Below are positions 45,931 to 55,941 of a DNA stretch of 64,000 bases, one piece after another; the stretch's first letter is position 1, and each line of letters opens with the position of its first letter. Under the pieces are notes generated by a model that was not told the DNA's origin, did no database searches, and saw only the letters and a program-made list of their open reading frames with translations. The translations under genes and the position numbers were made by a program. This DNA comes from Bacillus kwashiorkori. Lineage in GTDB: Bacteria > Bacillota > Bacilli > Bacillales > Caldibacillaceae. The DNA lies in NCBI RefSeq assembly GCF_001375515.1, contig NZ_CTDX01000011.1, forward strand, positions 59,236 through 123,235. Reading direction: 5' to 3'.

Positions 45931-46389
45931 ATGAATAGAACAGTTGCAGAAAGAAGTAGAGTAGCGACAAATAATCAAAGTATGTTTCAACGTGATTTAC
46001 TTTTGGAGGAACAAAAAAGGAATTTAAAATACCTTTCAGAAGTATTTGGGGAAATTGGGTTTGTTGTTGAAACTGTAGAAATAGATTCAAGAGCAATATT
46101 TGCACCAATTGTTAAATTTGTTAACCATGAAAAGAAAGTAGTAAAGTTCAATACGCTTTTAAGCATAATGGGATTGAATAACTTTAGGATCACTCCTAGA
46201 GGGAAATTAGTAAAATTTGAGACAGTCCTGAAAAAGAATGTCAACAGAGAAGGTAATACGAGAAAACAACACATTAGTAGAATAGCAAAGGTAACACAAT
46301 CAGACGTTAAGTTACTAGCAGACCTATTAAGTAGTAAACGTCAACAGATTACTACGTATTTAAATGTTACTAGGGAATTAGAAATTTAA
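45931..46389 (+). CDS. Unknown 152-aa basic protein
   Basis: A soluble basic protein (MNRTVAERSRVATNNQSMFQRDLLLEEQKRNLKYLSEVFGEIGF ... KRQQITTYLNVTRELEI). RBS TGGGAGGG. It is cotranscribed with the DUF2325 gene 18 nt downstream. No family recognised; the Lys/Arg content suggests nucleic-acid contact. Confidence 0.6.
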   Translation: MNRTVAERSRVATNNQSMFQRDLLLEEQKRNLKYLSEVFGEIGFVVETVEIDSRAIFAPIVKFVNHEKKVVKFNTLLSIMGLNNFRITPRGKLVKFETVLKKNVNREGNTRKQHISRIAKVTQSDVKLLADLLSSKRQQITTYLNVTRELEI

Positions 46390-46407
46390 GAGATGGAGTG
46401 AGTAAAT

Positions 46408-46710
46408 ATGAAAAAGGTTGCCATTATTGGTGGTGATAATAAAAAAGGATACGAGGACAAGTTAAAGACATTAAATTTTGAGTTAAAATATCATGATGGA
46501 AGAATAAAAAGGAAGAGGACCAAAAATTACTTCAGCAACTTATTAAAAGATGTTGAATGTGTTATAGTTATACTATCAGCTGTATCTCATGGTACAATGT
46601 ATGCAGTTAAAGATGTTGCAGATAAATTTGGAATTAAAGTGGTTTATCACCGTAGTAAAGGAATTTCTAGTGTTATAAATGCTGTCCACGAGAACGTGGC
46701 TTTTTATTAA
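46408..46710 (+). CDS. DUF2325-family protein
   Basis: A 100-residue protein matching DUF2325: a Rossmann-like start (VAIIGGDNKKGYEDKLKTLNFELKYHDGR), SAVSHGTMYAVKDVADKFGIKVVYHRSKGISSVINAV. RBS GAGATGGAG. Such proteins are found as C-terminal domains or alone in Bacillota; function unknown. A small terminator-like hairpin (CCACG / CGTGG, 46686-46705, then TTTTT) lies within its last codons. Confidence 0.8.
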   Translation: MKKVAIIGGDNKKGYEDKLKTLNFELKYHDGRIKRKRTKNYFSNLLKDVECVIVILSAVSHGTMYAVKDVADKFGIKVVYHRSKGISSVINAVHENVAFY

Positions 46711-46782
46711 AAGATAATTAAAAGGAATTTGAAATACCTTATTAGAATAAATTTAATACATTAATGAGGAGTTGTTGCTTTG

Positions 46783-48720
46783 ATGGATAACATTGAGTTA
46801 AGAGCAAATAAAACAAGTAGGGCAATTGGCGAACGACTTAGAGGAGAGGTAGAGTCTTATCAATACCATGAAGTAGGAAGTAGAATTTTTACAGCAAAAT
46901 TCTTGTTAGTAAATAAAAGTCATTCAATAACTATACCAGATGATATGTCGTGGGAAAGAATCAGTTCTTCTCACTATAATATAGGAAATCTGATTGATGA
47001 GTTATTTCATAAGATTGCGCATAACAATGAGTTTAATCTAGATCTGCTAAGTAGTTTTTCTCTTTCAAAGATAGGAGACCATGTACTGTATGATTGCCTA
47101 ATGATTATGGACCAAAGTTCTTTAACAATAGAAGAGTTTCAAGATGCAAAATTAACTGGTCAATATTTCTTACATCTCATACAACGACTAATGGAAAGTG
47201 ATGGAAAAGAGTTAGGAACATCTATAACACCAGAAGGATTAAATAGACTTATGATACGAATATTAAAACCTTCTAATGGCAGTTTGTACGATGGAGCAGC
47301 AGGAATTGGGGGATCGTTAATTGAAGCTTATCGTTTCAATAATGACATTTCAATGTATGGGCAAGAGATAAATGAATCAAATGTTGCTCTAGCTTACATG
47401 AATGCAATTGTAAATGGAATAGATTTATCAAAATTTCAAATAGCAAAAGGTGATACATTGTTCTCTCCCGCATTTATAGAAAATGATAGTAACTTAATGC
47501 AGTTTGATTATATTGCGATGAATCAGCCCTTTGGTTTGAAATTAAACAATATACAAATGATGGATTATGATCCTTATGGTCGTTTTAGCGGTAGAATGGG
47601 AAAAATCAGTAGAATGCATGGTGATCTAGCGTTTTTACAACATACAGTTGCATCTATGAATGAAACAGGAAAAGCTGCTGTAATAGTTCCTGTAGGAGTA
47701 TTATCAAGAATCTCTCATGCTGAAAGGGCATTTAGAGAATATATTGTCAACAATGATATTATCGAGGCTATTGTATTATTACCAAATAAACTCTTCTCGT
47801 ATACAACGATTCAAACTGTGCTACTAGTATTAAATAATAAGAAGCACTCAAGTAGAAATCAGCAAGTTTTGTTTATAAATGCTGAAGAACAGTCTACAAG
47901 CAAGGGACGGTCACAACATTATTTAACACAAAACAATATTGAAACAATTGTTGCTATGTACGAACAATCTTCAACAGATACAGAAGATGTGAAAATTGCT
48001 AACCTGTCGGAGATTATAGAGAATGAATTTAATTTAAATCCAAATCACTATTTTACAAGCCAAACCGTGGAAACCCAATTTGGTGATGTCATTATAAATA
48101 AAGCTGTATATGATGAAAAGGTTAAAAATAAGAGGACTTTAAAAGAAATAGCCCAATTATCGCGCGGAGTTAACTTACCAGCTAAGAATACAATTAAAGA
48201 AGGCCAAAAAGGATATAAGGTTATCCAACTAAAGGATGTAGAAGATGGTAAAATAGACTTAGAAGGTATTGAAGTAATCCCAGTTAAAAATGCTGAACGT
48301 TATCTGGTTGAGATTGGTGACATTATTATTGCTAGTCGTGGAACGGCTTATAAAGTGGCAATCGTTCCCGACCATAATGAATCTTTAGTACTATCTAATA
48401 TGTTTATAAGAATTAGAATTAAGGATAAGGCATATAAGCCGGAGTACATTAAAGTTTTCCTTGATAGTCCAGTTGGTGTGGCTCTCATTGAGGGAATGAA
48501 AAAAGGTGGAACTGTAAAAGCATTAACAACGCGGGACATTGAGGATATTGAGTTTCCTGACATTGATTTAAATGATCAAGAGAAAATAGTACAGACAGTA
48601 AAAGATGCTGAACTGAAATATATGGGATTGCTCCAACAAGCAAATGAAGTATTAAAACATGGAAAATTAAGTGCTTATACTAAGATGGGAATTGATATGG
48701 TAATCGAGAATTTAGATTAA
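46783..48720 (+). CDS. Type I-like N6-adenine methylase fused to a specificity-like domain
   Basis: A 645-residue protein in three parts: a unique N-terminal segment (1-120), an HsdM-type methylase core (about 120-420) with SAM motif DGAAGIGG at 170-177 and catalytic motif NQPF at 247-250 (usual NPPF, the second residue changed), and a C-terminal HsdS-like target-recognition half (from about 440, KGYKVIQLKDVEDGKIDLEGIEVIP ... SPVGVALIEGMKKGGTVKALTTRDIEDIEFP). RBS GAGGAG; the TTG at 46780 is an alternative start. It stands just before a complete hsdMSR set and may be an orphan methylase or part of another defence system. Confidence 0.85.
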   Translation: MDNIELRANKTSRAIGERLRGEVESYQYHEVGSRIFTAKFLLVNKSHSITIPDDMSWERISSSHYNIGNLIDELFHKIAHNNEFNLDLLSSFSLSKIGDHVLYDCLMIMDQSSLTIEEFQDAKLTGQYFLHLIQRLMESDGKELGTSITPEGLNRLMIRILKPSNGSLYDGAAGIGGSLIEAYRFNNDISMYGQEINESNVALAYMNAIVNGIDLSKFQIAKGDTLFSPAFIENDSNLMQFDYIAMNQPFGLKLNNIQMMDYDPYGRFSGRMGKISRMHGDLAFLQHTVASMNETGKAAVIVPVGVLSRISHAERAFREYIVNNDIIEAIVLLPNKLFSYTTIQTVLLVLNNKKHSSRNQQVLFINAEEQSTSKGRSQHYLTQNNIETIVAMYEQSSTDTEDVKIANLSEIIENEFNLNPNHYFTSQTVETQFGDVIINKAVYDEKVKNKRTLKEIAQLSRGVNLPAKNTIKEGQKGYKVIQLKDVEDGKIDLEGIEVIPVKNAERYLVEIGDIIIASRGTAYKVAIVPDHNESLVLSNMFIRIRIKDKAYKPEYIKVFLDSPVGVALIEGMKKGGTVKALTTRDIEDIEFPDIDLNDQEKIVQTVKDAELKYMGLLQQANEVLKHGKLSAYTKMGIDMVIENLD

Positions 48721-48727
48721 TGAAGCC

Positions 48728-48765
48728 AAGTCAGCTCATTTACAAAATTTTATGGGCTGACTCAC
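48728..48765 (+). terminator. Hairpin after the methylase-specificity fusion gene
   Basis: AGTCAGC pairs with GCTGACT around a long AT-rich loop; no clear T tract, so only a probable terminator. Confidence 0.5.
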
Positions 48766-48896
48766 AACGATTTACCATCTTAAAGTGTAGTTTAAAAATG
48801 ATGTATAAGTAAATGTGTTCTGGAACTTATGCGAAAATTTACTATATTAATGAAAATAAATAATTATAAATTCTACTAAAAGATAAGGAGATTATT

Positions 48897-50459
48897 ATGA
48901 CTACAAAAAAAGTTAAAGAGGAAAAATCGATAGAGGCGCAGTTATGGGATACAGCAGTTAAGTTACGTGGCACAGTTGATGCTGCATATTATAAAAACGT
49001 GGTTCTAGGTTTAATCTTTTTAAAATTTATTAGTGATAAGTTTGAGAAACAACGACAAGAATTGATAGACAAAGGGCAAGAAGCATTCATTGACATTCCT
49101 GCTTTTTACACACAAGACAATGTTTTTTATCTTCCTAAAGAATCTCGTTGGAGTTATATTATTGCAAATGCAAAACAAAACGATATAGCTATTAAAATTG
49201 ATAAAGCTTTGAGTGATATTGAAAGTTCCAATGAATCTTTAAAGGGTGCGCTACCGGACAATAATTTTTATTCCAACTTAGGTATAGAAAGATCCAAATT
49301 ATCATCGTTACTTGATGCAATAAATAGAATTGATACTCAAAAAAATTCAGAAATTGATTTAATTGGTCGAGTTTATGAATATTTCTTACAAAAGTTTTCA
49401 ATTGATGGAGGGAAAAAGGGCGAATTTTATACGCCTAAAAGTATAGTCAATTTAATTGCAAATATGATTGAACCATATTCAGGAATTGTCTATGATCCTT
49501 GCTGTGGGTCTGGAGGGATGTTTGTTCAATCAATGAAGTTTATTGAAAGCCATAATGGAAATAAAAAGAACGTATCCATTTATGGACAAGAACAAAATAG
49601 GGAAACTTTTAAATTGGCTAAAATGAACCTTGCTTTACGTGGTATTGGTGCGAACTTAGGGGATGAGCCTGCAGATACGTTCGCAAAAGATCTTCATAAG
49701 GATCTAAAAGCAGACTATATAATGGCAAATCCACCATTTAACTTAAAGTCATGGCGGGGAGAAAAAGAACTTTTAAAAGATGAACGTTGGCAAGGTTATG
49801 ATGTTCCTCCAGTAAGTAATGCTAATTATGCTTGGATATTAAATATTGTATCTAAATTATCAAGTAACGGTATTGCTGGTTTCTTACTAGCTAATGGTGC
49901 GCTAAATGCAGGTGGAGTGGAATATAAAATTCGGAAAAATTTAATAGAAAATAATTTAGTTGAAGCTATTATAGTCTTACCAAGAGATATGTTTTATAGC
50001 ACAGATATTAGTGTTACTCTGTGGATAATAAATAAAGATAAAGGTTCTCAAAAGTCAAAGATTAATGGTGAGGAAAAAGAAATTCGTGACCATAGAGATG
50101 AGGTCTTGTTTATGGATCTAAGAACATGGGGGGTTGAATACGAGAAAAAGTTTATAGAATTAACTAATGAAGAAATCAATAGGGCCACGGAAATTTATCA
50201 TAATTGGAAAAAGGGGACTGACTATCAGGATATACCTGAGTTATGTTATTCAGCGAGAATGGAAGAGATTAAATCTAACGACTATTCATTGGCACCAAGC
50301 AAATATATAAAATTTGTTGATCGTGATACAGGATTAGACTATAAAAATGAAATGTCAAGAATACAGGGAGAGGTTGCTAACTTAATAAAGAAAGAGAAGG
50401 AATCACAGCAAGCAATAATAGAGGCATTTGAGGGATTAGGTTATGAAGTTAGATTATAG
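48897..50459 (+). CDS. hsdM: Type I restriction enzyme modification subunit HsdM
   Basis: A 520-residue N6-adenine methylase: N-terminal HsdM domain (EAQLWDTAVKLRGTVDAAYYKNVVLGLIFLKFISD), SAM motif DPCCGSGG at 200-207 and catalytic NPPF at 278-281, and a C-terminal coiled region that contacts HsdS. RBS AAGGAG. It overlaps hsdS by 17 nt, and hsdR follows, giving the order M-S-R of a complete type I system. Confidence 0.96.
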   Translation: MTTKKVKEEKSIEAQLWDTAVKLRGTVDAAYYKNVVLGLIFLKFISDKFEKQRQELIDKGQEAFIDIPAFYTQDNVFYLPKESRWSYIIANAKQNDIAIKIDKALSDIESSNESLKGALPDNNFYSNLGIERSKLSSLLDAINRIDTQKNSEIDLIGRVYEYFLQKFSIDGGKKGEFYTPKSIVNLIANMIEPYSGIVYDPCCGSGGMFVQSMKFIESHNGNKKNVSIYGQEQNRETFKLAKMNLALRGIGANLGDEPADTFAKDLHKDLKADYIMANPPFNLKSWRGEKELLKDERWQGYDVPPVSNANYAWILNIVSKLSSNGIAGFLLANGALNAGGVEYKIRKNLIENNLVEAIIVLPRDMFYSTDISVTLWIINKDKGSQKSKINGEEKEIRDHRDEVLFMDLRTWGVEYEKKFIELTNEEINRATEIYHNWKKGTDYQDIPELCYSARMEEIKSNDYSLAPSKYIKFVDRDTGLDYKNEMSRIQGEVANLIKKEKESQQAIIEAFEGLGYEVRL

Positions 50460-51588
50460 AGAAATTGGTGAATTTATACAACTAGTTGATAATAAAAACA
50501 AACTCAATAAATTTACTGTTGATGATTTGAGAGGTGTAAACATTAATAAAGAATTTATGCCTTCAGTTGCAAATACAACAAATTTAGATTTATCAAAGTA
50601 TAAGATTGTAAAATACAATCAGTTTGCTTGTAATTTAATGCATGTTATGAGAGATGAAAGACTACCAATCGCATTGAATAAAGAAAAAAAACCTATAATT
50701 GTCTCCCCGGCATATAGCGTTTTTGAGATTAAGGATACGGATGTAGTCCTACCAGAGTACTTATTGATTAATTTTCTAAGGCCAGAGAATGATAGGTTGG
50801 CATGGTTTAAATGTGATAGTAGTGTTCGTGGCGGGTTGGAATGGGAACGTTTATGTGAAATCAAAATTCCTATAATACCAATTAGTGAGCAGAAGAGAAT
50901 TGTTAAATTATACACTTCTATAAAGTTGAATAAAGAATATGTTCATTCTAGTCTAAATGACTTAAAAATCATTACGGATTCCTATATTGATGGGATCAAG
51001 AAGACTAAACCATATGTGAAAATTGGCAGCTATGTTGAACAAAGTGATTTAAGAAATAGGGATCTACCAGAACCATTGGAAGTTAATGCAGTAAAGGGAA
51101 TTTCAAACAATAAAGTTCTTATCGAAACTAAGGCTAATATGAGTAATGTAAACTTAGGTGGATATAAGGTTGTTGAGAAGGATTCATTTGCATTTGTTAC
51201 AGTAACTTCAAGAAATGGCAATAAAATATCTATTGCCTTAAATAATGGATCTGAAAAGTTAGTATCGAGTACGTACGTCGTCTTTAAAGTGATAAATAAA
51301 CAAAAGTTATTACCAGAATTTCTATATCTTTGGTTTAATAGAGCGGAGTTTGATAGATATTCACGTTATCACTCTTTAGGTAGTGCTAGAGAGGTATTTA
51401 ACTGGGAGGATATGTGTGATGTAGAAATCCCACTCCCTTCCATTGAAGAACAACAAGCTATAATTAAGATTCACCATATTTTGGAAGGTAGAATGAAGCT
51501 CGTTGAAGAACTTGAAAGGCAAATTAAAGATTTAGCACCCATATTAATGCGTGGGGTAGTAGAAGAGATGAAGCAGTTAAATTATTAG
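50443..51588 (+). CDS. hsdS: Type I restriction enzyme specificity subunit HsdS
   Basis: A 381-residue protein with two target-recognition domains separated by conserved helices; each ends in a SEQKRIVKLY or SIEEQQAIIKIHHILEGRM type segment that packs against HsdM. The first TRD is about residues 1-150, the second about 185-345. Together with HsdM it sets the DNA sequence that is methylated or cut. It starts within the hsdM 3' end. The recognised sequence cannot be predicted by eye. Confidence 0.93.
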   Translation: MKLDYREIGEFIQLVDNKNKLNKFTVDDLRGVNINKEFMPSVANTTNLDLSKYKIVKYNQFACNLMHVMRDERLPIALNKEKKPIIVSPAYSVFEIKDTDVVLPEYLLINFLRPENDRLAWFKCDSSVRGGLEWERLCEIKIPIIPISEQKRIVKLYTSIKLNKEYVHSSLNDLKIITDSYIDGIKKTKPYVKIGSYVEQSDLRNRDLPEPLEVNAVKGISNNKVLIETKANMSNVNLGGYKVVEKDSFAFVTVTSRNGNKISIALNNGSEKLVSSTYVVFKVINKQKLLPEFLYLWFNRAEFDRYSRYHSLGSAREVFNWEDMCDVEIPLPSIEEQQAIIKIHHILEGRMKLVEELERQIKDLAPILMRGVVEEMKQLNY

Positions 51589-51599
51589 GAGGGGATGAA

Positions 51600-54500
51600 T
51601 TGGTAAGTTTTGATGAAGCACGATTAGAAGATTCTATTATAAAATTATTAGAGAAACAAGGATATGAATATTCACTAGGATCAACCATTACTAGGAATTA
51701 TAAAACAGTCCTTTTAGAGCAAGACTTAAAGGATTTCTTGGCTGAAAAGTATCAATCAGTTGATATTACTGAATTAGAAATTAATCGTATTGTGTCATCT
51801 TTAACTACCCTGTCGCCCTATCCTTTATATGATGGAAACCGTGAGATTATGACGAAGATTTCTGATGGATTTATTTTAAATAGAGAAAATCAAGAAGATA
51901 AAGGTTTTGTGGTTTCATTAATTGATTTCGAAAATCCTGAAAACAATAAGTGGCGTGTTGTTAATCAATTTACGATTAAAGGTCCTGAAGAAACAAGGCG
52001 TCCTGACCTTTTAATTTTTATTAATGGCCTACCGCTTATTGTTTGGGAATTTAAGTCTGCAATAAAAGAAGATACAACTATTACAGATGCTTACAATCAA
52101 GTTGCAATTCGCTATAGAAGAGGGATCCCAGAACTGTTAAAATACAATGCATTCACAGTTATTAGTGATGGTGTAAACAATAAATATGGATCAATTTTTG
52201 CTCCTTTAGAATATTTTTATGCTTGGAGAAGAATTGACGAGAACTCTAAAGAGGTAGATGGTTTAGATTCATTATTCACAATGGTTGAGGGCTTATTTGA
52301 TAAGGAGCGATTGCTTGCAGTTTTAAAAGATTTTATCTATTTCCCAGACGACTCCCAAAAGGAAGATAAAATAGTGGTTCGTTACCCACAATTTTTTGCA
52401 GCAAATAAATTATTTAATAATATTAAAAGTCATATGAAACCTAATGGAGATGGAAAAGGTGGTACTTATTTCGGGGCAACTGGATCTGGTAAAAGTTATA
52501 CAATGTTATTTTTAACTAGGTTATTGATGCAAGATAGCTATATGAGTAATCCAACTGTATTAATAATAACCGATAGATCAGATTTAGATGACCAGATGGG
52601 TGAAATGTTTGCTGAATCAAAGAGATTTATTGGTGATGATACTATTTTAAGTGTAAAATCTAGGCAACATTTACGGGAAGAGTTGACAGGGCGTCAAAGT
52701 GGAGGAGTCTATTTAACAACAATTCAAAAGTTCTCTGAAGATACAAACTTACTCTCGGAGCGTACTAATATTATTTGTATATCGGATGAAGCTCATCGAA
52801 CGCAAACAAATTTGGATAAAAAAACTAAAATTACTGATTCTGGGGTAAAACAAAGCTATGGTTTTGCAAGGTATTTACACAATGGGTTTCCAAATGCAAC
52901 GTTTGTTGGGTTTACAGGAACTCCTGTCGACGCGACTATTGATGTATTTGGACCAGTAATTGATTCGTATACGATGAAAGAGTCTGTTCGTGATGGTATT
53001 ACAGTTGATCTAATATATGAGGGGCGTGCTGCAAAGGTAAACCTAGATGAAAGTAGATTACAAAAGATTGAGGATTATTATATATTAGCTGAGAAACAAG
53101 GGGCAAATGAGTATCAAATTGAAGAAAGCAAAAAAACTGTTGCCACTCTTCAAGTTATTCTTTCTGATCCAGATAGGCTTAGAGCAGTTGCAGATGATTT
53201 TGTCAGACATTATGAAAAACGAGTGGAAGAAGGTGCAACCGTTGAAGGTAAGGCAATGTTTGTTTCTTCTAGTAGAGACACTGCATACTCATTTTATAAA
53301 ATATTAAAAGAAATCCGCCCTGAGTGGTTTATTATTAAAAAACTTGATGACTCTAATTCAGAAACGAAAGCAATTGAAATGGTAAAACTTGTCATGACAA
53401 GGAATAAAGATGATGAAAAAGAATTGTATAATATGCTTGGAGATTCAAAATATAGAAGTGATTTAGCTCAAGAATATAAGAAAGTAAATTCAAACTTTAA
53501 AATTGCTATTGTTGTGGATATGTGGTTAACGGGGTTCGATGTACCATCATTGGATACTATTTATATTGATAAACCAATCCAAAAGCACACTTTAATTCAA
53601 ACTATATCCCGAGTAAATCGAGTTTATAAAGGTAAAGAGAGAGGATTAATTGTTGACTACATTGGAATAAAGAAGAGCTTGAATGAAGCAATGCGACAGT
53701 ATACAAACTATCAAACTGAGGAATTACCTGATATATCACAGGCAATTAAAATTGTTAGAGATGAATTAGAAGTACTAGATAAGATCTTTTATAAATTTAA
53801 TAAATATAAATATTTTTTTGGGGATTCTCTTGAACAATTGCAGGCATTGAAAGATGCAGTCGAATTTATACAAGTCACTGATCAGTTAGAAAATAGATTC
53901 ATGTATTCAGTCAAAAGATTAAAAAGTGCGTTTAATTTGTGTAGTACATCAGATAAATTTAACAAGGAAGATCGGGATAATATTTCCTTTTATACTGCAG
54001 TTCGTTCTGTTTTATTCAAACTTACAAAAGGGAAAGCGCCTGATTTACAACAAATGAATGCTAAAGTAAGGGAATTACTTGAAGCTGCTATTATTTCAGA
54101 TGGAGTAGAACAAATATATGAAATAGGAAAAGATACAAAAACCAAGAATAGCGAAATTGATATTTTTAGTGATGAATATCTAGCTAGAATTAACGCAATT
54201 GAAAAGCCAAATACTAAGATTAAGATTCTTCAACAGTTATTAAGGCAATCTATAGAGAACTTTAAGAAGGTAAACAGGATTAAAGGAGTAGAGTTTGAAG
54301 AACGATTAAGAAGACTAGTAGCATCATATAACGACAGGCGTAAGGAAGAAGCCTTTGCTTCAGAAGTACTAGACGAAGTGGCTGAGCAACTTTCAGAGCT
54401 AATGCAACAATTGAAAGAGGAAAAGAATTCATTTGAAAAACTAGGAATTGACTATGAAGAAAAGGCATTTTATGATGTCTTAAAGTATGTCCGCAACACA

Positions 54501-54731
54501 TTTGAATTTGAGTACCCTGAAGAAAAGTTGATTCAACTTTCAAGAGAGGTTAAAAAAATAGTAGAAGATAAATCTCAATATACTGATTGGAATACCCGAT
54601 TAGATATTAAAGCTCAATTACAAGTAGATTTAATCCTTTTATTGGCTAAAAATGGATATCCTCCTGTTTCATTGGATACTGCCTATAAAGAAGTGTTGGA
54701 ACAGGCTGAAAATTTGAAGATGAATTTGTAA
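51600..54731 (+). CDS. hsdR: Type I restriction enzyme endonuclease/translocase subunit HsdR
   Basis: A 1043-residue protein with an N-terminal PD-(D/E)XK nuclease (RPDLL Asp136, WEFK Glu150/Lys152), two RecA-like SF2 translocase domains (Walker A GATGSGKS at 292-299, DEAHRTQ near 395, TISRVNR later) and a helical C-terminus that binds the methylase complex. It translocates and cuts unmethylated DNA. Start TTG 51600 behind GGAGGGG, 11 nt after hsdS. All catalytic motifs are intact, so the system looks functional. Confidence 0.96.
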   Translation: MVSFDEARLEDSIIKLLEKQGYEYSLGSTITRNYKTVLLEQDLKDFLAEKYQSVDITELEINRIVSSLTTLSPYPLYDGNREIMTKISDGFILNRENQEDKGFVVSLIDFENPENNKWRVVNQFTIKGPEETRRPDLLIFINGLPLIVWEFKSAIKEDTTITDAYNQVAIRYRRGIPELLKYNAFTVISDGVNNKYGSIFAPLEYFYAWRRIDENSKEVDGLDSLFTMVEGLFDKERLLAVLKDFIYFPDDSQKEDKIVVRYPQFFAANKLFNNIKSHMKPNGDGKGGTYFGATGSGKSYTMLFLTRLLMQDSYMSNPTVLIITDRSDLDDQMGEMFAESKRFIGDDTILSVKSRQHLREELTGRQSGGVYLTTIQKFSEDTNLLSERTNIICISDEAHRTQTNLDKKTKITDSGVKQSYGFARYLHNGFPNATFVGFTGTPVDATIDVFGPVIDSYTMKESVRDGITVDLIYEGRAAKVNLDESRLQKIEDYYILAEKQGANEYQIEESKKTVATLQVILSDPDRLRAVADDFVRHYEKRVEEGATVEGKAMFVSSSRDTAYSFYKILKEIRPEWFIIKKLDDSNSETKAIEMVKLVMTRNKDDEKELYNMLGDSKYRSDLAQEYKKVNSNFKIAIVVDMWLTGFDVPSLDTIYIDKPIQKHTLIQTISRVNRVYKGKERGLIVDYIGIKKSLNEAMRQYTNYQTEELPDISQAIKIVRDELEVLDKIFYKFNKYKYFFGDSLEQLQALKDAVEFIQVTDQLENRFMYSVKRLKSAFNLCSTSDKFNKEDRDNISFYTAVRSVLFKLTKGKAPDLQQMNAKVRELLEAAIISDGVEQIYEIGKDTKTKNSEIDIFSDEYLARINAIEKPNTKIKILQQLLRQSIENFKKVNRIKGVEFEERLRRLVASYNDRRKEEAFASEVLDEVAEQLSELMQQLKEEKNSFEKLGIDYEEKAFYDVLKYVRNTFEFEYPEEKLIQLSREVKKIVEDKSQYTDWNTRLDIKAQLQVDLILLLAKNGYPPVSLDTAYKEVLEQAENLKMNL

Positions 54732-54821
54732 CTAAAGTAAACTCGAAGGTGAAATATAATTGAAGCAAAGGAATAGGATAACAGCGCGAAACAAGAGGTT
54801 TATGTAAATATAAGAACATCG

Positions 54822-54885
54822 AATGTCAGTCATTTCTAGGAAAAGTTAGGAGAGGAAACTTTTGCGGATGACTGACATTTTTATT
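54822..54885 (+). terminator. Long-loop terminator-like leader before the Mrr-type gene
   Basis: AATGTCAGTCAT (54822-54833) pairs perfectly with ATGACTGACATT (54868-54879), followed by TTTATT. Inside, AAAAGTT pairs with AACTTTT. It could end hsdR transcription or act as an attenuator of the downstream gene. Confidence 0.7.
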
Positions 54886-54915
54886 GTTAATATTTGGAAA
54901 GGGTGGAGTTTTATT

Positions 54916-55941
54916 ATGACAGTTTGGTTATTTCGTGCAGGAAAACAAGGGGAATTCGAAAATAAGTTTCTAGATGATGAGAGGGTATATCTTACTTGGG
55001 ATGACCTTAATATAGATTTAAAAGAAATCGATTCAAAGGAAACTCTATATAAACGATTAATCGAGCATTATGATTTAGATAAAGAAAAAACAGCGATTAA
55101 CTGGGCTTCTCAAATTTGGCCAATTGCACACGCAATGAAGCAAGGGGATTTAGTAATCTTACCTTCAAAGTTTAACCGAACAATACACATTGGTGAGGTC
55201 GCGGGTGATTATGTTTACGAAGAATCACTTGGAAGTCCTTATTACCATTATCGTAATGTAAAGTGGATTGCAAAAGATATACCAAGGGATCGTTTTGATC
55301 AGGATATATTATATTCACTAGGTGCTTTTATGACGGTTTGTAAAATACATAGAAATAATGCAGAAGAACGCATAAGAGAAATGCGTAATAATAATTGGTA
55401 TGTCCCAAAAAATAAGAATGTGAAGGAACTGGTAGAGGAAAATGAAGAGACGGTTTCTATTGATTTAGAAGAATATATTTATGACCAAATTTCTGAGAGG
55501 ATTATTCAACGATTTAAGGGACATAAAATGGAGAATTTGGTTGAGGAAATCTTGAAAGCAAAAGGATTTACTACGTATAGAAGTCCAGAAGGTGCGGATC
55601 ACGGTGTAGATATACTAGCAGCTTCCAATACACTTGGCTTTGGAAATCCAAAAATTTGCGTTCAAGTAAAAACATCGGACACGCCTCTTGATAGACCGAC
55701 ATTAGACCAATTGATAGGAACAATGAGTAATTACAGTGCAGACTTTGGTCTGTTAGTCTCATGGAGTGGTTTCAAATCATCTGTTACGAAAGAAATCCCT
55801 AAGCAATTTTTTAAGGTTCGTCTATGGGATTCCAAAACCATTATTCAACAAATCTTCGAGAATTACGAAAAGCTTAGCGATGAAATTAAAAAAGAAATTC
55901 CTATTAAGAGAGTTTGGATGTTAGATAGTGAATTGGAATAG
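54916..55941 (+). CDS. Mrr-type (type IV) restriction endonuclease
   Basis: A 341-residue protein. The N-terminal half (MTVWLFRAGKQGEFENKFLDDERVYLTW ... KQGDLVILPSK ... HIGEVAGDYVY) is the PUA/EVE-like sensing part common in restriction-system proteins; the C-terminal half is an Mrr nuclease with GADHGVD (Asp232) and QVK (Gln250-x-Lys252). Such enzymes cut modified DNA. The start is ATG 54916 behind GGGTGGAG; the upstream ATG 54868 lies inside the leader hairpin. Part of the defence island, between the type I system and the kinase operon. Confidence 0.9.
   Translation: MTVWLFRAGKQGEFENKFLDDERVYLTWDDLNIDLKEIDSKETLYKRLIEHYDLDKEKTAINWASQIWPIAHAMKQGDLVILPSKFNRTIHIGEVAGDYVYEESLGSPYYHYRNVKWIAKDIPRDRFDQDILYSLGAFMTVCKIHRNNAEERIREMRNNNWYVPKNKNVKELVEENEETVSIDLEEYIYDQISERIIQRFKGHKMENLVEEILKAKGFTTYRSPEGADHGVDILAASNTLGFGNPKICVQVKTSDTPLDRPTLDQLIGTMSNYSADFGLLVSWSGFKSSVTKEIPKQFFKVRLWDSKTIIQQIFENYEKLSDEIKKEIPIKRVWMLDSELE

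Noticed and set aside
35107..46710. Relaxase, coupling protein or type IV secretion genes proving an ICE
   Set aside because: None found in the window; only replication-type genes are present, so plasmid versus ICE origin remains open.
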